A DNA stretch of 64,000 nucleotides from Chiridota heheva (lineage: Eukaryota > Echinodermata > Holothuroidea > Apodida > Chiridotidae), in NCBI GenBank assembly GCA_020152595.1, contig JAIGNY010000411.1, positions 1,438,001-1,502,000 on the forward strand, given 5' to 3'. The translations under genes were made by a program, and so were the position numbers. Positions 1 to 14,123 of this stretch are shown in pieces. Each line of letters opens with the position of its first letter. Positions within the stretch are counted from its first letter, which is position 1. The notes below the pieces were generated by a model, which was not told the origin of the DNA, did no database searches, and saw only the letters and a program-made list of their open reading frames with translations.

Positions 1-420
1 TCACCGGTTCCTATACCACTCTGTATAGGCATACCACTGGGTATAGGGACGCCATTATAGACTTTGATGCAGCTATTTTTTATTGAGGGGACACATAATT
101 CAGAAAAGTACCTGGCACTCTCTGATAGACTTAATTTGAAAATAGTTCTTACAACTTTGAAATGGGGGTAAACTGCATATAAAAGCATCGATTCACAGGA
201 TGATTGTTAAAAGCTAACATCGCCTGTATTGACTGTAATAATGTGTGACCCTTATGTGCGAATTGAGTGGCTAAGTTGTTAAAAAACCGAAATGACACCA
301 AAGTTCCATGCAGGATCAGATCAGATACAAAACAAAGCTTTTTGAAAAACTGCGCCGATTAATTAGCACATCCACTAGCCACCATTTTCAGCGCTCAATC
401 ACCACCTGACAGCTTCCACC

Positions 421-522
421 AGACTGGCTCTCAGCCAACATATCATCCATATTCAAGAAAGTTAAGGGATCAGACTGGCTCTCAGCCAACATATTATCCA
501 TATTAAAGAAAGTTAAGCAGAT
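421..522. repeat. 51-bp tandem duplication
   Basis: Two copies starting AGACTGGCTCTCAGCCAACA at 421 and 472, differing by a few bases. Confidence 0.8.
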
Positions 523-531
523 AACTACGGT

Positions 532-806
532 CATCTACCTACTGTGGTGTAGCGGTTATAATACCTGTCTACAGACCACGAGGCCCCGGGTTCAATCCTG
601 GGGTGGGTAGACACGCCAGTGCACCACAACTGGTTATCAAAGGCCGTGGACATTGACTTGGTTGTCGATGTTATGTCTGTCCGTACGTCGTACCTGTGTT
701 CTCGTCTGGGTCGTATTAAGCGTTTCGTGATAGCATTTGTACTATCATAAGCGAATACGCAGGCGACGACCCCGTCATTGTAATTGTGTGTTCAACTCTC
801 TCTCTC
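532..806 (+). mobile_element. tRNA-derived SINE (family 1), complete
   Basis: Starts with a tRNA-like head: A-box-like TGGTGTAGCGGTTATAAT and B-box GGTTCAATCCT, then a 200-bp body and a (CT)n tail. Flanked by TAACTACGGT at 522-531 and 807-816, a target-site duplication. Further copies at 35645-35850 and 45178-45455 on the minus strand. Confidence 0.85.
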
Positions 807-843
807 TAACTACGGTTCAGTCTCATTTGCATAATCCTGTTGC

Positions 844-963
844 AAACTGTCACAAGTGACATGGAGTAAACTGTCACAAGTGACATGGAGTAAACTGTCA
901 CAAGTGACATGGAGTAAACTGTCGCAAGTGACATGGAGTGAAATGTCACAAGTGACATGGAGT
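844..963. repeat. 24-bp minisatellite, 5 copies
   Basis: Unit AAACTGTCACAAGTGACATG plus GAGT. The unit contains the palindrome GTCACAAGTGAC. Confidence 0.9.
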
Positions 964-965
964 GA

Positions 966-1884
966 CCCTTCCAAAAGGACGTTACAAGACGTCAATCACA
1001 AATCACAATAACAAATTTGTTAATTTCTTATTAATAAATCATAACCATGAAATGATCAATCTGAATGAATAATATACTATTTACAAAAACTATATACATG
1101 GGACACACCCACTTTCGATAACCTCAGTTATACTTCACTAGAAAAAAATTACCGCCCACAAGGTAGTGGCTGAGAGCGGAGTCACAAATAGTCTGTCTTA
1201 AGATTTAGCTGAAAGTCACAGATACGTATCCAGCGTTTTAGAATGAGAATAGGATTGCGTAATCATCAGTAGCTATCAATAGATTCCAGTCATATGGGCC
1301 TGGTAGCATGTCGGACAATCACGAAAAACCAGCAAAAGGGGATTTTGGACGACCAAAAATAAAACCCTGTGAATCAATAAAGGAACAAAACTTTCGCCCT
1401 ATTATTTTTGCAAATATGTGGTTCCAACTCCCTATTGACATCTATAAATATCCCGTAAACTTTTGAGTTTAAATTAAATACCTATCACGATTGGAGGAGC
1501 GGCGGAAACAGCATTAGGGCTGACAATGTTTTACAAGATGGTTGAGGTGTTGGTGCCGCCGACTCTTCCTCCTGATAAATTTCTACAACCAATCAAGAAA
1601 TAAAAAGGGACATATCAAAACAAAAACTTTTGCAGATTACGAGTCAAAAAACCCAATAGAAAAATATGCCATTTGAAGCTCAAGAGGTTTCATAGTACCA
1701 TCTGGCAAAAACGAACAGTTCTGAAACTACTTTTTTTGTGCGGACATTTAGTGACTGAAACCATCTGAGTAATGGCATTGTGAACTGCAAGACTATCAAG
1801 TCCTCCTCAATTTTGCTGCATACTCACTTCTCATGCGCTATAATAGCCCTTATTAAAGAAGGTAAGCTGACACCACAACATCCT
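966..1884. other. No gene seen
   Basis: AT-rich sequence with no long ORF, recognisable RNA or clear repeat on either strand. Confidence 0.5.
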
Positions 1885-2165
1885 AAAGAACTTCCGTTCT
1901 GTCAGTAATCTGCCATTCCTCTCAAAGGTGCTTGAACGTGTAGCAGCAAAACAGTTGACCAACTACATGTCAGAGTATAATCTGCATGAACCACTACGAT
2001 CTGCGTTCAAACAAATTCATAGTACAGAAACTGCTTTAATTAAGGGCATAATGATCTGCTGTGGACCATGGTGAGGTAAGGTGTCACAATTATTACACTA
2101 GATCTTATACCTGAGCAGTGCTTTTGACACATATAACATAACAAGATTACGGGCTAAGAAGGATT
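1885..2165 (+). mobile_element. CR1/Jockey-like LINE, reverse transcriptase N-part
   Basis: In shifted frames the plus strand encodes NFRSVSNLPFLSKVLERV, then HSTETALI and LSSAFDT, the conserved early RT blocks of CR1/Jockey LINEs. Frameshifts and stops show it is dead. The match stops near 2165 where an antisense LINE begins and resumes near 3495. Confidence 0.75.
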
Positions 2166-2179
2166 AGTCACCCCATAAA

Positions 2180-3490
2180 AAGCCCAAACTAACACCACCA
2201 CCACCACAAAAAAAATAAAAAATATGTAAAACGCCCAGACTTAGTAAAGAACTTATCAATGTTGATCTTGAAATTGTGAACAGAATTGGAACTAACTACC
2301 CACTCAGGCAAACCATTCCACTCATTAACAACTCTTTGCGAAAAGCTAAAACGCCGAATATATATCCGTGAGAACTCTTTGGTGAACTTCAAACTGTTAC
2401 CACGTGCCACATGAGGATTAGCTGAAAAATACAAGAAATACCAGGAAGTCAAAACATTACTACCAAATAGGAATTTAGAAACCTGAATCGTATCGCCACG
2501 TATCTTCTCAACCTAAGCGTCGTCAAACAAAGAATTCGCAACCTAGATTCATAAGAGAGATTCCTAACTTCGGGAATAAGTCTAATGGCTTTTTACTGAA
2601 CCTGCTCCAAAATGAATTTATCCTTCTCATAAAAGGGACTCCAAGCCTGAATAGCATACTCAAGGTGAGGCCAGACTAAGTGCTTGTACAAATTAAGAAC
2701 AACTCTCTACCAAGAAAACAAAAATTTCTTCTAATCAAACCAAGTACCTATTTGCCCTTGCAGCTGCTAAAGCACTCTGTTTGGAAGGCTTCAGAGTGCT
2801 AGCAATGACAACACCTAGATCCCTTTCTTGATCAACACAATCTGACAATCATGATTTGAACCATTCGTGCAGTAATTAAAAGCCAAATTGCTCTGACCAA
2901 AATGAATAACTTTGCATTTATCAACATTGAATGACATCTGCCCTGTTTGGAACCAAAAAACTAACTTATCCAGATCGGTTTGCAAAAGTGAAGAATTCCT
3001 AGCATCATCAATCCTGTACAGCTTAGTGTCATCAGCAAATTTACAAATCCTGGAGCCAAAGGAAACATCAATATTAAGAAAAGAAGCAGACCCAATACGG
3101 AACTCTGAGGAACACCACTTGTAACCTTCCATGGAGATACTTCACCATTAACAACAACTATTTGTTACCTGTCAAATAACCAAGAATATATCCAACTGGC
3201 ACACTTTCCCTCGACACCAAGCGCTCTTGTTTTCATCATGAGCCTGCCCAATGGAACCTTATCAAATGCTTTTTGGAAATCTAAATAGATAACATCCACA
3301 TTATGACCAATATCAACTAGTTTAGTCACATCATTAAAAACTTCAGTAAATTAGAAACACAACCTCTTAGCAGGGAGTTGGTATCTAGTACAACATCCTT
3401 AATAATGGACTCCATGACCTTGCACACAACACTAGTAAGACTCACTGGCCTATAGTTACAAGGCAAATAGGACACTATCGATCACAAAGT
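2180..3490 (-). mobile_element. Second LINE inserted in antisense, RT C-part and 3' end
   Basis: Minus-strand fragments include FADDTKLYR, LQTDLDKLVFWF and NVDKCKVIHFG (RT active-site block and following helix), then RRFSFSQRVVNEWNGLP near 2340, the usual C-terminus of this LINE group. Frames are broken. It sits inside the first LINE, so it inserted later. Confidence 0.75.
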
Positions 3491-3494
3491 ACTA

Positions 3495-4618
3495 TTACAG
3501 CGATTATAATATATCTTGGGTATACATGGTATCCGACTATCCTGGTTTAGTTCATATCTCTCGGGAAGATCTCAGCGGGCTCTTATTGATAGCAAATTTT
3601 CATCTTCACAACCATTGCATTTTGGAGTACCACAAGAACCAGTGCTTGGACCACTGCTATTTGCCGTATACATTCTGCCACTTGGACAACTGATCTGTCA
3701 GTATAATCTTGATCTGCATATGTATGCTGATGACACACAGACTTGTGTTTCTGTTTGTCCAACAACCGTGGAAGGTGTCAACCTAGTAGAAACTAAATTA
3801 GAGGACTGTCTTAATAGAATTCAAGATTGGATGTCACGAAACTTTCTTAAACTCATTGCCGATAAAACTGAAGTGATGGTTCAGGGCGCAACTTGCGAAA
3901 TTAAATTTGGCCTCTGTGACTTTTGCTAGCACTGATGTTCTCATCAAGCTCAGCACTGTTCGTAATCTTGGTGTGATGTTTGACACTGGCATGTCAATGT
4001 CTGCTTATGTGACCAATATTATCAAATCTGCCAATTACCACCTAATAAGCATGGTGAGAAAAATGCTTACTTTGGATGCAACTAAATTAGCCATTCACAC
4101 TCTTGTAACCTTCAGATTAGACCATTGTAATTCACTTTTGATAGGAGTAGACAAGTCCCTTATTGCAAGGCTTCAAAATATTAAAGAGTCAGCTGCCAGA
4201 ATCATCACAAAACGTTTTTTTCTTTTTTTTCATCTGCATTAGTAAACCTCCACTGGCTCCCTAGTAAACAACGCATTGCTTTGAAAGTCCTTATCGTGAT
4301 CTTGGTAGCTCTCCACAACCTCGCTCACACCTACATCTCAGTTTAACTTACAGTCCGACAGAGTCCCACACACCTCAGATCCTCAACATCTTCTACTTTA
4401 TTTCATGTCCCCAGAACTCATCATGTTATATTCGCAGACAGATCTTTTTCTTGCTATGACCCAAAACTTTGGAAGGAACTACCATCCTTTAACTAGAATG
4501 CTACATTTATCACTATTTTTAGAAAACACCTACTGTACAGACCTATCTATTCAACCAAGCTTACCAGAGGTGACTGCCTGTATTTTAAAGCGCCTTAGGG
4601 CAAACGTTTGGTTTTGGG
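3495..4618 (+). mobile_element. CR1/Jockey-like LINE, rest of RT and 3' end
   Basis: Resumes the first LINE with GIHGIRLSWFSSYLSGRSQR, then GVPQEPVLGPLLF and the YADDTQ active site (about 3725), and later LHWLPSKQRIALKVL and the LRSS/KLW/ELPS C-terminal blocks. Several frameshifts. The 3' end (AGCGCCTTAGGGC then a TATATA tail) merges into the (AT)n tract. Confidence 0.85.
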
Positions 4619-6025
<1,407 letters not shown>

Positions 6026-6330
6026 TTAAAGGATTAGTTCAGTGGTCAAGCAAGTTTAAGAAAAAGACTTTTATAAAAACAAAATGGCGAAGAATCTGCG
6101 GCAATATATTATTCTGTTAAAGAGATATTAAAGTTTAGATTTCTGTCTTGCATGTGTGAAATGACTGGTGTTGTAAATCTCCGATGATGGTTGGCGCCCT
6201 CATCCTCACATTCTTAAAGAATGTTAATGTATTTAAACAAAATATTTGAATTATTTTCCCTTGAATTTTCTTCAGGTGGTAAATTATAATTACCATTACC
6301 AAGTTCTGTTTTTCTACTTTCCTGCGGGGG
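6026..6330 (+). mobile_element. Family A MITE, left half
   Basis: Begins TTAA then AGGATTAGTTCAGTGGTCAA, the terminus of the foldback family seen in full at 13225, 24925 and 41598; ends near the element's centre. Confidence 0.75.
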
Positions 6331-6499
6331 CGTAGCCAAAATAAAATGTCAGGGGGGCTAAGTTAAATTAAAACATGCATGATATGCACGATAACGTGTT
6401 TGATGAGCAGTTTGATGTAATGATTAATGAAATATATTGGGACACGACTAGTGTGCAGTCTTATAACCGGGGACTGAGCAGAGAGAAAGGTACTCAAGA

Positions 6500-7255
6500 G
6501 TTTTCTTTCGATGGAAAAATTGGGAAATTATCAAGAAAAACTTGAAGAAAATTTTGGTGAAATCATTGGAAATTTGGGTAAAAGTTGGCAACATTTCCTG
6601 ATATAATTGATTTTTATTTTCGAAAATGGAATAAAAATTGCCCCCAAGATGAAAAACATTTCCCAAAAATTGAAAGAGATATATTACGAACTTTGAAGGA
6701 AATTTCCCCACAATTAAAAAAAAACCTACCAAAAATCAAAGTCAAATTGCCCCAAAATGAAAGAAATTTCCGAAAATTGCACGAGAATAAAACAAATTTT
6801 CCAAACATTGCATTGAATTTCCCGAAAATTGAAGAAAATGTTTTGAAAATCGAATATAACAGTATAAATTGCCCCAAAATGAAAGAAAATTCCCAAACAT
6901 TGAAGAAATTTCTCAAAAAGTAAAAATAATTCCCCCAAAAAAGAAAATTTGCCCCCAAATGAAGGAAATTTGCCAAACATTGAGGGAAATTTACCCCAAA
7001 ATAAAACAAATTGAAGAAAATTGCACAAGAATTAAGGAAATTGCCAAATATTGAAAGACAAAAATGCTACAAAATGAAGGAAATTGACCGAAAATTGAAG
7101 AAAATTTGCAGAAAATTGAAAAAAATGTAATAAAAATTGCCCCAAAATGAAAAATAGATTCCAAACATTGAAGAAGTTTCCCTAAAATTTACCAAAAATT
7201 GAAAAAAATTGCCCTCAAATGAAGGAAATTTCCCAAATATTGAAGGAAATGCCAC
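6500..7255. repeat. Degenerate A-rich minisatellite
   Basis: Built from variants of GAAGGAAATTTCCC and CCAAAATTGAAGAAAATT with irregular spacing. Related motifs recur near 10890-11010 and, inverted, at 11410-11500. The overlapping FGKFPSFGGNF-like ORFs are a by-product. Confidence 0.8.
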
Positions 7256-8130
7256 TGTGGTTATGCTTTTGATGGTCGTTTTACATTTTGGTCCCCTAAG
7301 ATATACTTGGGTAGGCCTACATTTGGGGCCGCCCTGGTCCCGGGGCCACTTTCCCCATGTTTTCCCCTCCCCGTTGCTTTTCCAAGCCTTGTTTCACTGA
7401 ATATGACCCCTTCCTATCAGCCAAGACTTTCACCTTTCAGGGGTTGAAAAATTGCACCGGTATACCAAATTTTTGACCAATTTTATGTTAATGATTTCCC
7501 AATTTTACCTCCCAACAGGGAATAGAAAGCATGCAAACCGGAAGGTAAAATCCTCTCGGGGGCAATTTTCCTCCGTCCTAGGCTGACCTGCGTCCCCTTA
7601 CCAAAAAAAAAAGAAAACAGACACATCCGAATCCACCATCACATATGGTGATAACGAACTGACGAACATGGAAATGGATCTTTGAAACCACCAACTTGAG
7701 ATCCCAAACCACTGCGTGAGTTATTCCTTACAACGGGATTACAACTGCTTAGGATTTATTGGGTGTTTTAACACGTTACTTGCAATGACAGTATTAGGCC
7801 ACAGGATTGCCAGGTCTGCCACCGTTTACCAGCCAAATATCCATTAAAAATCGGCCAAATCAGTTTCCAATGGACTGAATCATTGAAAGAAGTACCAAAC
7901 AATGTAAAATACAAGTTAAAGATTAATATTTGTTTTCGCTTTACACAAAAGTTTTCACAAATCAAATGGAAACAAATATTATTTGATTGTATATTAGGAG
8001 ATTCAACGCTCTGATAGCACAAACGCCAAATATATATATGTATGTCAGTATGTGAGAAGCCTAATTGTGTTATGAAATTACTGAAGGAAAGAATAAGTTT
8101 AGTTATTGGCCAAACATGTCTCAAAACGGC
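7256..8130. other. No gene seen
   Basis: No coding signal; a few GGCCAAAT words that foreshadow the repeat at 8131. Confidence 0.5.
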
Positions 8131-8190
8131 CAAATTTGCCATATTTGGCCGGTGATAGGCCAAATTTGCCATATTTGGCCGGTGATAGGC
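8131..8190. repeat. 30-bp direct repeat, 2 copies
   Basis: Unit CAAATTTGCCATATTTGGCC plus GGTGATAGGC, two perfect copies with a partial third. Confidence 0.9.
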
Positions 8191-8639
8191 CAATATGGCT
8201 CCTGTTAGGCCATCTGATCAAAGTCGTTTATGTTGTGGTTAATCATTTCATAAATAATCACCCGAATCCTCCTGGGATGATAATTCCCTGAAATCGGCTC
8301 TTTTCGGATTAGATCAAACGTCCAGTTTAAACCGCTTTGAGCATCAGACAGTCTGTCGACATAACCGCACTACTTTAAATCTTCCTCATGTACTAAATAC
8401 GGACTAATTGGAAAAATTCTTTATGACTATTCTTTACTTCTAATGCGTATCACTTTATGACTCACGGGAATTGTTGTACTGTAAGAAGTATTTTCCAAAA
8501 AAGTGAAACACGCACGTTAGATAAATTGATATATCTCACGAATTGGACCAATTTGTTTTTAAATGGCAAAATTGTATTTTGTATCTCCAAAGTTTTCACA
8601 AATTTCCACAATTTGTTACATTTTATATTAGACATTATA

Positions 8640-8862
<223 letters not shown>

Positions 8863-10830
8863 AAGATTTATAATGCGCACGTATTCATCCAGAAGGTGCT
8901 CAAGGCGCCGTACCTTGTGAAAAAACATAAAGGAATAAAAAAAATTAAAAAATTAAAATACGACTAATATTTTCCCACTTATCACCGTCCCGGGACGTTG
9001 TACGTTATAATTAGTTATAATTAATTAATTAATTATAATTAACTTTATAAAATCTTATGAAGAAAAGAATGAAAACCCCTTCCCACCTCCCAAGAATTCA
9101 TTAAAGTCATCAACTAAGAAATATGCCTATGCTGATGATTCCTCAAAATGGAAGAAATTAAATTAAAAAGAATGTCTTCCTATACGATGGATATATATTA
9201 TGGGCAATTTTGCACTCCCCCTCCCCCTCCCCTTACCCTCCCCCCCCCCCATCGTTTCCCCTATAACATTTGTATACTTATGCTCCACTAACTTCTCTTT
9301 TCTTGCTCATTTACCAAATTTTTTTTTGTAAAGTGACATATTTTGTCCGATTTATAGGCTTCCCCCTCCCCACCTATGAGACAAAACTGTCCCTGTCTTG
9401 CCACCCAGCATCAAAATATTGGCGTCGCCACTGAAAATCAGTGGATGTTATATCAGTATATATATTCTGGTAAAAAAGTAGTAAAATGCTTCACAAAACA
9501 CTTCCCCCTCCCCCTCTTGAAAATGTTGGATTGGTACATGAATACATCTTCTTTTAATGATTCAACTGTAATACAATGGTTCCCCAGTGACGTGGTCACG
9601 CACGGGGAGTGGGGGGGGGGAGGGGGGGGGGAGTATGGGGTATTCACCAACTTTTCTCAAAAATACATCCTTCAGATTCTTAGTTTATGATTTAGTCTAA
9701 ATTATTGCTTAAAGTTTGTAAGTGATACCATGTAAACAGTATGCATGATAATGTTATCCCTTCTCTTTAAATACATCTGTCATGATGGACCCCTTAATTT
9801 GCTACCCCCACATATATATCCCCGTGTCCCACACTTATTTTACCTTGTGACCACGCCGATGGGTGCCCCTGTAAATTTCTGGTACTTTTTTTGCAATAAA
9901 ATCGTGCTACGCAACATGGAATACAATTTCACATAACGCTTCAATCACTGCTTCAGCAAAGTGAAACATTGACCAAAATTTGACTTGTAAAATTCAAAAC
10001 ATAAACTTTCTAACAATTATGTGTTAGGAATGATAAAAAAAGTACAGAAAATATCTTAAATCAAAGTCGCCTTTGACACCCTATTTTTACATTTGGGGAT
10101 AATAGCGACGCAGATGACTCTCACATCGTTACATTTTCTTATTTTGGCTGTTAATAATTCTTCTACATCCAGCTGTCTAGCGTGACGTCATTCACGGTCA
10201 TAACATACGCTAGCTTGCTATAGGCTAACGATCAGGCAAATATTACGTGTCTAATTGGTCACCTAAGGGAATAACATTGTCATATTTTGCCCAATTTGTT
10301 TGTTTTTTATGTCTCAAAGTTCATTTCAAATCATCATCACAAACAATTCCCAGCCTTACGTTTGTTTCTGAGAAGGACGAACACCTCAAAATGTGCGACG
10401 AATTTGGATTTTTATGTCAAATTTATTGCACCACAAAATCACGGAGAGAGTTCAATATTCCCCGCAATCGAATTAAACCGGAAATATTTCATGATGAAAA
10501 TTATACAATAACCATAAAGCTAGTTATTACCAGTAGTCGGCGTGAAATTACTTTGAACTTTAACATCATATAAACTTTCATCAGTCTAGTGTGCCACCTA
10601 CAGAGAGGAAGAACAATTTCGTGATGCTGTTAGAAATGCATAACTCTGTTTTGGCAGACAATTAAAAAAAAATGTCCCGTTATGCACTGTCTGGGAGTAC
10701 AGTGGAGGAAGGGAGGAAAACTACCCCTTCTAGCCAAGGAAGCGTGGGGGTGGGGGAGCTTCCTCCTGAGCGGATTGCACCTTCCCGGTTACATATGCTT
10801 TGTATCCAGTCTGTCAGTTGGGAGGTGAAT
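8863..10830. other. No recognisable gene; C- and G-runs
   Basis: Contains C-rich runs at 9217-9250 and a G-rich run at 9606-9632. An ORF at 10247-10573 (108 codons) matches no family I know, and its codons look like background. Confidence 0.5.
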
Positions 10831-11207
10831 TTTGGAAATTATTAACATAAAATTGGTAAATGTGCTAAAATTATTAGATATTTAAGTAAAATCTCCCGAA
10901 ATTTGGCCAAAACATCCCTACAACTGGCCAAAAATTCCCGAAATTTAAGAAATTTTCCTGAAAATAAAGGACATTTAACGAAAATGAAGGAAATCTCCCG
11001 GAAGTTGAAGGGGATTTCCAGATTAGCAGCAACTTTAATTGAAACTTGCTTTACCAGTGCAATTTTTTCACTTGTCACCGGAATTTTAAATATTTTTTTG
11101 CTTCTATCCCTTCTTCTTATGCCCTGTTTTTAGCTACAGCCCTGCTTCCATACCTTTTACATATTGCATACCAACTGACCAATGTAAACACTTCAAGCCC
11201 ACTCCTG

Positions 11208-11405
11208 GGGGGAAAGAATCCGGGGGCAAGAACCCGGGGAAAAGAACCCGGGGGAAAGAACCTGGGGACAAGAACTCGGGGGCAAGAGCCCGGGGGAAAG
11301 AACCCGGGGGAAAGAACTCGGGGGAGGAACCCAGGGGCAAGAATCCGAGGGCAAGAACCTGGAGGCAAGAGCCCGGGAGAAAAAACCTGGGAAAAGAGCC
11401 CAGGG
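11208..11405. repeat. G-rich 14-15-bp minisatellite
   Basis: About 13 variants of CCCGGGGGAAAGAA. Purine-rich plus strand with repeated runs of four or five G. Confidence 0.85.
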
Positions 11406-11499
11406 AAATCTCCTTCAATATTCCGGAAATTTCCTTCATTTTCGCAAAATTTCCTTCATTTTGGGGAAATTAATTTCAATTTTGGTAATTTCACCATTT

Positions 11500-12570
11500 T
11501 TTCTTCTTCAATTTACCAGGACTGCAGAACAGTTACATCCACTTATCAGCTAATTTCTGGGTTTCTGCGTCTAAGGGTAAGGAAGCCTGTCGGCCTAAAT
11601 CATATACTTTTTAAGATTCTTGTTGGTGATGCAAGAATCGTATTTTATTTTAAGCTGCAAAAAGTCCTCAGCAAAATCAAGTCGAGGATTCCAATTGTTA
11701 GTAACTCTCTCGCTGGAGAAATGTCCCCATTTCCCCCTCCCAACCAGAGAGGGATTGTGCGAGGGAATCATATTTACAGCTCATGGAAGGAAAAACAGCT
11801 TATAGATTAGGTGTTAAATAGGTGAGGTGAAAAGAATAGCCAATAGTTAATCAGGGGATAGCAGTATATGGATAGAATAAGTAAAGATTTGTGAAAATAC
11901 GGGGAGAATAGTTCATTGGGAGGAAGAAAGTCTCATCAAAGAGAATATATATATATATATATTTATTTTACAATGGAACAGAGGGATCAGGCAGGAATTC
12001 GATTCCTGTTATTGTCTACTTGAGAAGAGTATCGTCAACATGTTGCGGTTGTGTCTCAAACCGATATCTTGGAATTGGGGGTGCAAATCCCCCCTACCCT
12101 TCCGCCCCACCACTTTCTCCATATTCATATATTATAGGGTAATTTCTAACCACTTTCGGTAGGCAAATTTAGGATTTTGTCTCCCACTTTCAGTCCGCAA
12201 ATCCCGCCCCATGCCTAGCTTCAAGCCACTGTATTGGTGGAACTTACTCAGGATGAGCCCGTCTGACAAAAAAATAACTGAACATAAAACGTGGGCTTGA
12301 AAATACTGACTTTGATCATGGTCATGTATAGGCTTTGTAATACTGGTTTCTTATCTTAAAAAAAGAGTTTTAAAGAAGAAACCGTAGAAATGGCAAAAAG
12401 AAATGGCAAAATCACTGAAATTCAGTGAACTCACTGAGAAGGCTCATCCCTGCTTACTTACTGGTGGATTCGTAAATTGGCTGAGCAAAAAAAACTGTCA
12501 GTTGTGTCAAATATTTAGTATTTATCAAATTTCTATGAAAATTCAAAAGACTTGGCACTTGTGAATGTTT
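11500..12570. other. No gene seen; one dispersed repeat
   Basis: Positions about 12100-12225 match sequences at 54785-54890 and 55655-55805 (CCCACTTTCGGTAGGCAAAT type). No coding signal. Confidence 0.5.
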
Positions 12571-12573
12571 GTT

Positions 12574-12930
12574 TGATACGAGATTAACGGCACCACAACA
12601 GCGAGGGTCAAATTGCGCCTGAGAGGTTAGATCATTCCAGAGGTAGGAATAAAATAAAATAGGAGGAGCCTGAAAGAAGTACGGGGCTAAGAGCCAGAGC
12701 GCTGAGATTGAAGGAGGAAGTGCAGGGGTGTAAAAAAAAGAAGGTAAAAGTATTTAGAGGGGGTGGGAGAGGACTAAATATGGCTGTAGAGGGAGGCATG
12801 ATGAAGGAAGGAGATAATTCTATCTGGATATTTTTTTCTTTCTGGAAGAGCTCGGATATGGAGTTGTGAGGGGTGGGGAAGCTATGGGGAGGTGTTCAGG
12901 GGCTTGCAAGGAGAACGTGGTGGACTAGTG
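12574..12930 (-). mobile_element. LINE family 1, 3' UTR fragment
   Basis: On the plus strand begins TTTG repeats then TTAACGGCACCAC and GGGTCAAATTG, the reverse complement of the 3' UTR of the LINE that is better preserved at 53879-54338. No intact coding. Confidence 0.7.
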
Positions 12931-13224
12931 AATGACCCTCCTAAAGTCCGGCCATTATACTCGAACCAAAGTCCTTTGCCCCGTGCATTAAAAACGCATA
13001 TAAACACTCCGTCTCAACGTTAATCTGTAATTAAAGGTTGATTATCCTGCGAATGGAGCGGCCAACCGAGTCGAGGTTAGAGCTTTAAAACCTAGGCATA
13101 TCAGTTTTTGAATTTTGAAAATAGCACTATTTTCACGTTTTAGCTGAAAGTTGAAAGATTTTTAATATATACTAAATTTGCCATCTATAACTGGATAGAC
13201 AGCTCAAAATCTGTATGAAGTTCT

Positions 13225-13768
13225 TTAAAGGATTATTTCAGTGGTTAAGGAACTTTATCTCATATGAAAGAGGACTTTAGAGGAAAGAAAATGGTGAAAA
13301 ACTACTTCAATATCTTATTCTGTTAAGAAGAAATTCAAGTTTAAAGTTATGTCTTATCTATGTAGAAATGACTGTTTTACTAACAGTTTGGCGCCCCCAT
13401 TTGTTTGTTAATGTTTTTTCAATCAAATTATTTTTTTTTATTATTTATAAATGATTTTTATTCACTTTCTTCAGGTGGTAAATAATAATTACCCTTATTA
13501 AATTTTCTTTCATTACTTTCCTGACATATCCAATGGTTTCTAGCCACAAAATATGATAGAATACATAAAGACTGGGGAATCTGAGGCTGTGATGTCACAA
13601 CTAGTCTGATTTCTGTAGTTTCTACACAAATGAAACCAAACTTTAAACTTAAGTATCACCTTAACGGAATAATATTTTTGAATGCTTTCTTCACTATTTT
13701 AGTTCTTTTGAAGTCCCCTTTCATATACAGAAAGATGGACTTGTTTAACACCTGTGCTTATCCTTTAA
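13225..13768. mobile_element. Family A foldback MITE
   Basis: Begins TTAAAGGATTATTTCAGTGG and ends in the inverted form (CTTATCCTTTAA); TTAA at both ends. Left and right halves are largely inverted copies (AATATCTTATTCTGTTAAGA versus its complement) around an AT-rich centre. Confidence 0.85.
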
Positions 13769-14123
13769 GAATTTTTCCTAAATTTCAATCAACATGATGA
13801 GAAAGTGTATTGCAGGTGTGGTAAAGATTTTATTGCTCTCTATCAATTAATATTGCAATATCAGAATTTATTGCTCTTTCAAACAAATTTTGATGGACAA
13901 TTAAAAAAACAATGGATTATTATAAGATAACACCAACCTTTGAGATATCACAAATTAGCATAAACATTTGCATCTTGATGCATGGAAATACAAAAAAGTT
14001 TTAACCAAATTTTTGCTGTTTTCATAATTTTAGAATTAATTGTAAATCAATTTCTCTAATGTTGCCTCTATACATCAATGTACTTTAAAGGTATATGGAC
14101 AGGTACAAGTTTTCTAATCAACT

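Noticed and set aside
10247..10573. 108-codon plus-strand ORF as a possible gene
   Set aside because: No recognisable motif, background composition, no promoter or splice evidence.
11046..11810. 254-codon ORF with GKNPGARTRG repeats
   Set aside because: Its repeat part is the G-rich minisatellite; the rest matches no known domain and has no splice or conservation support.
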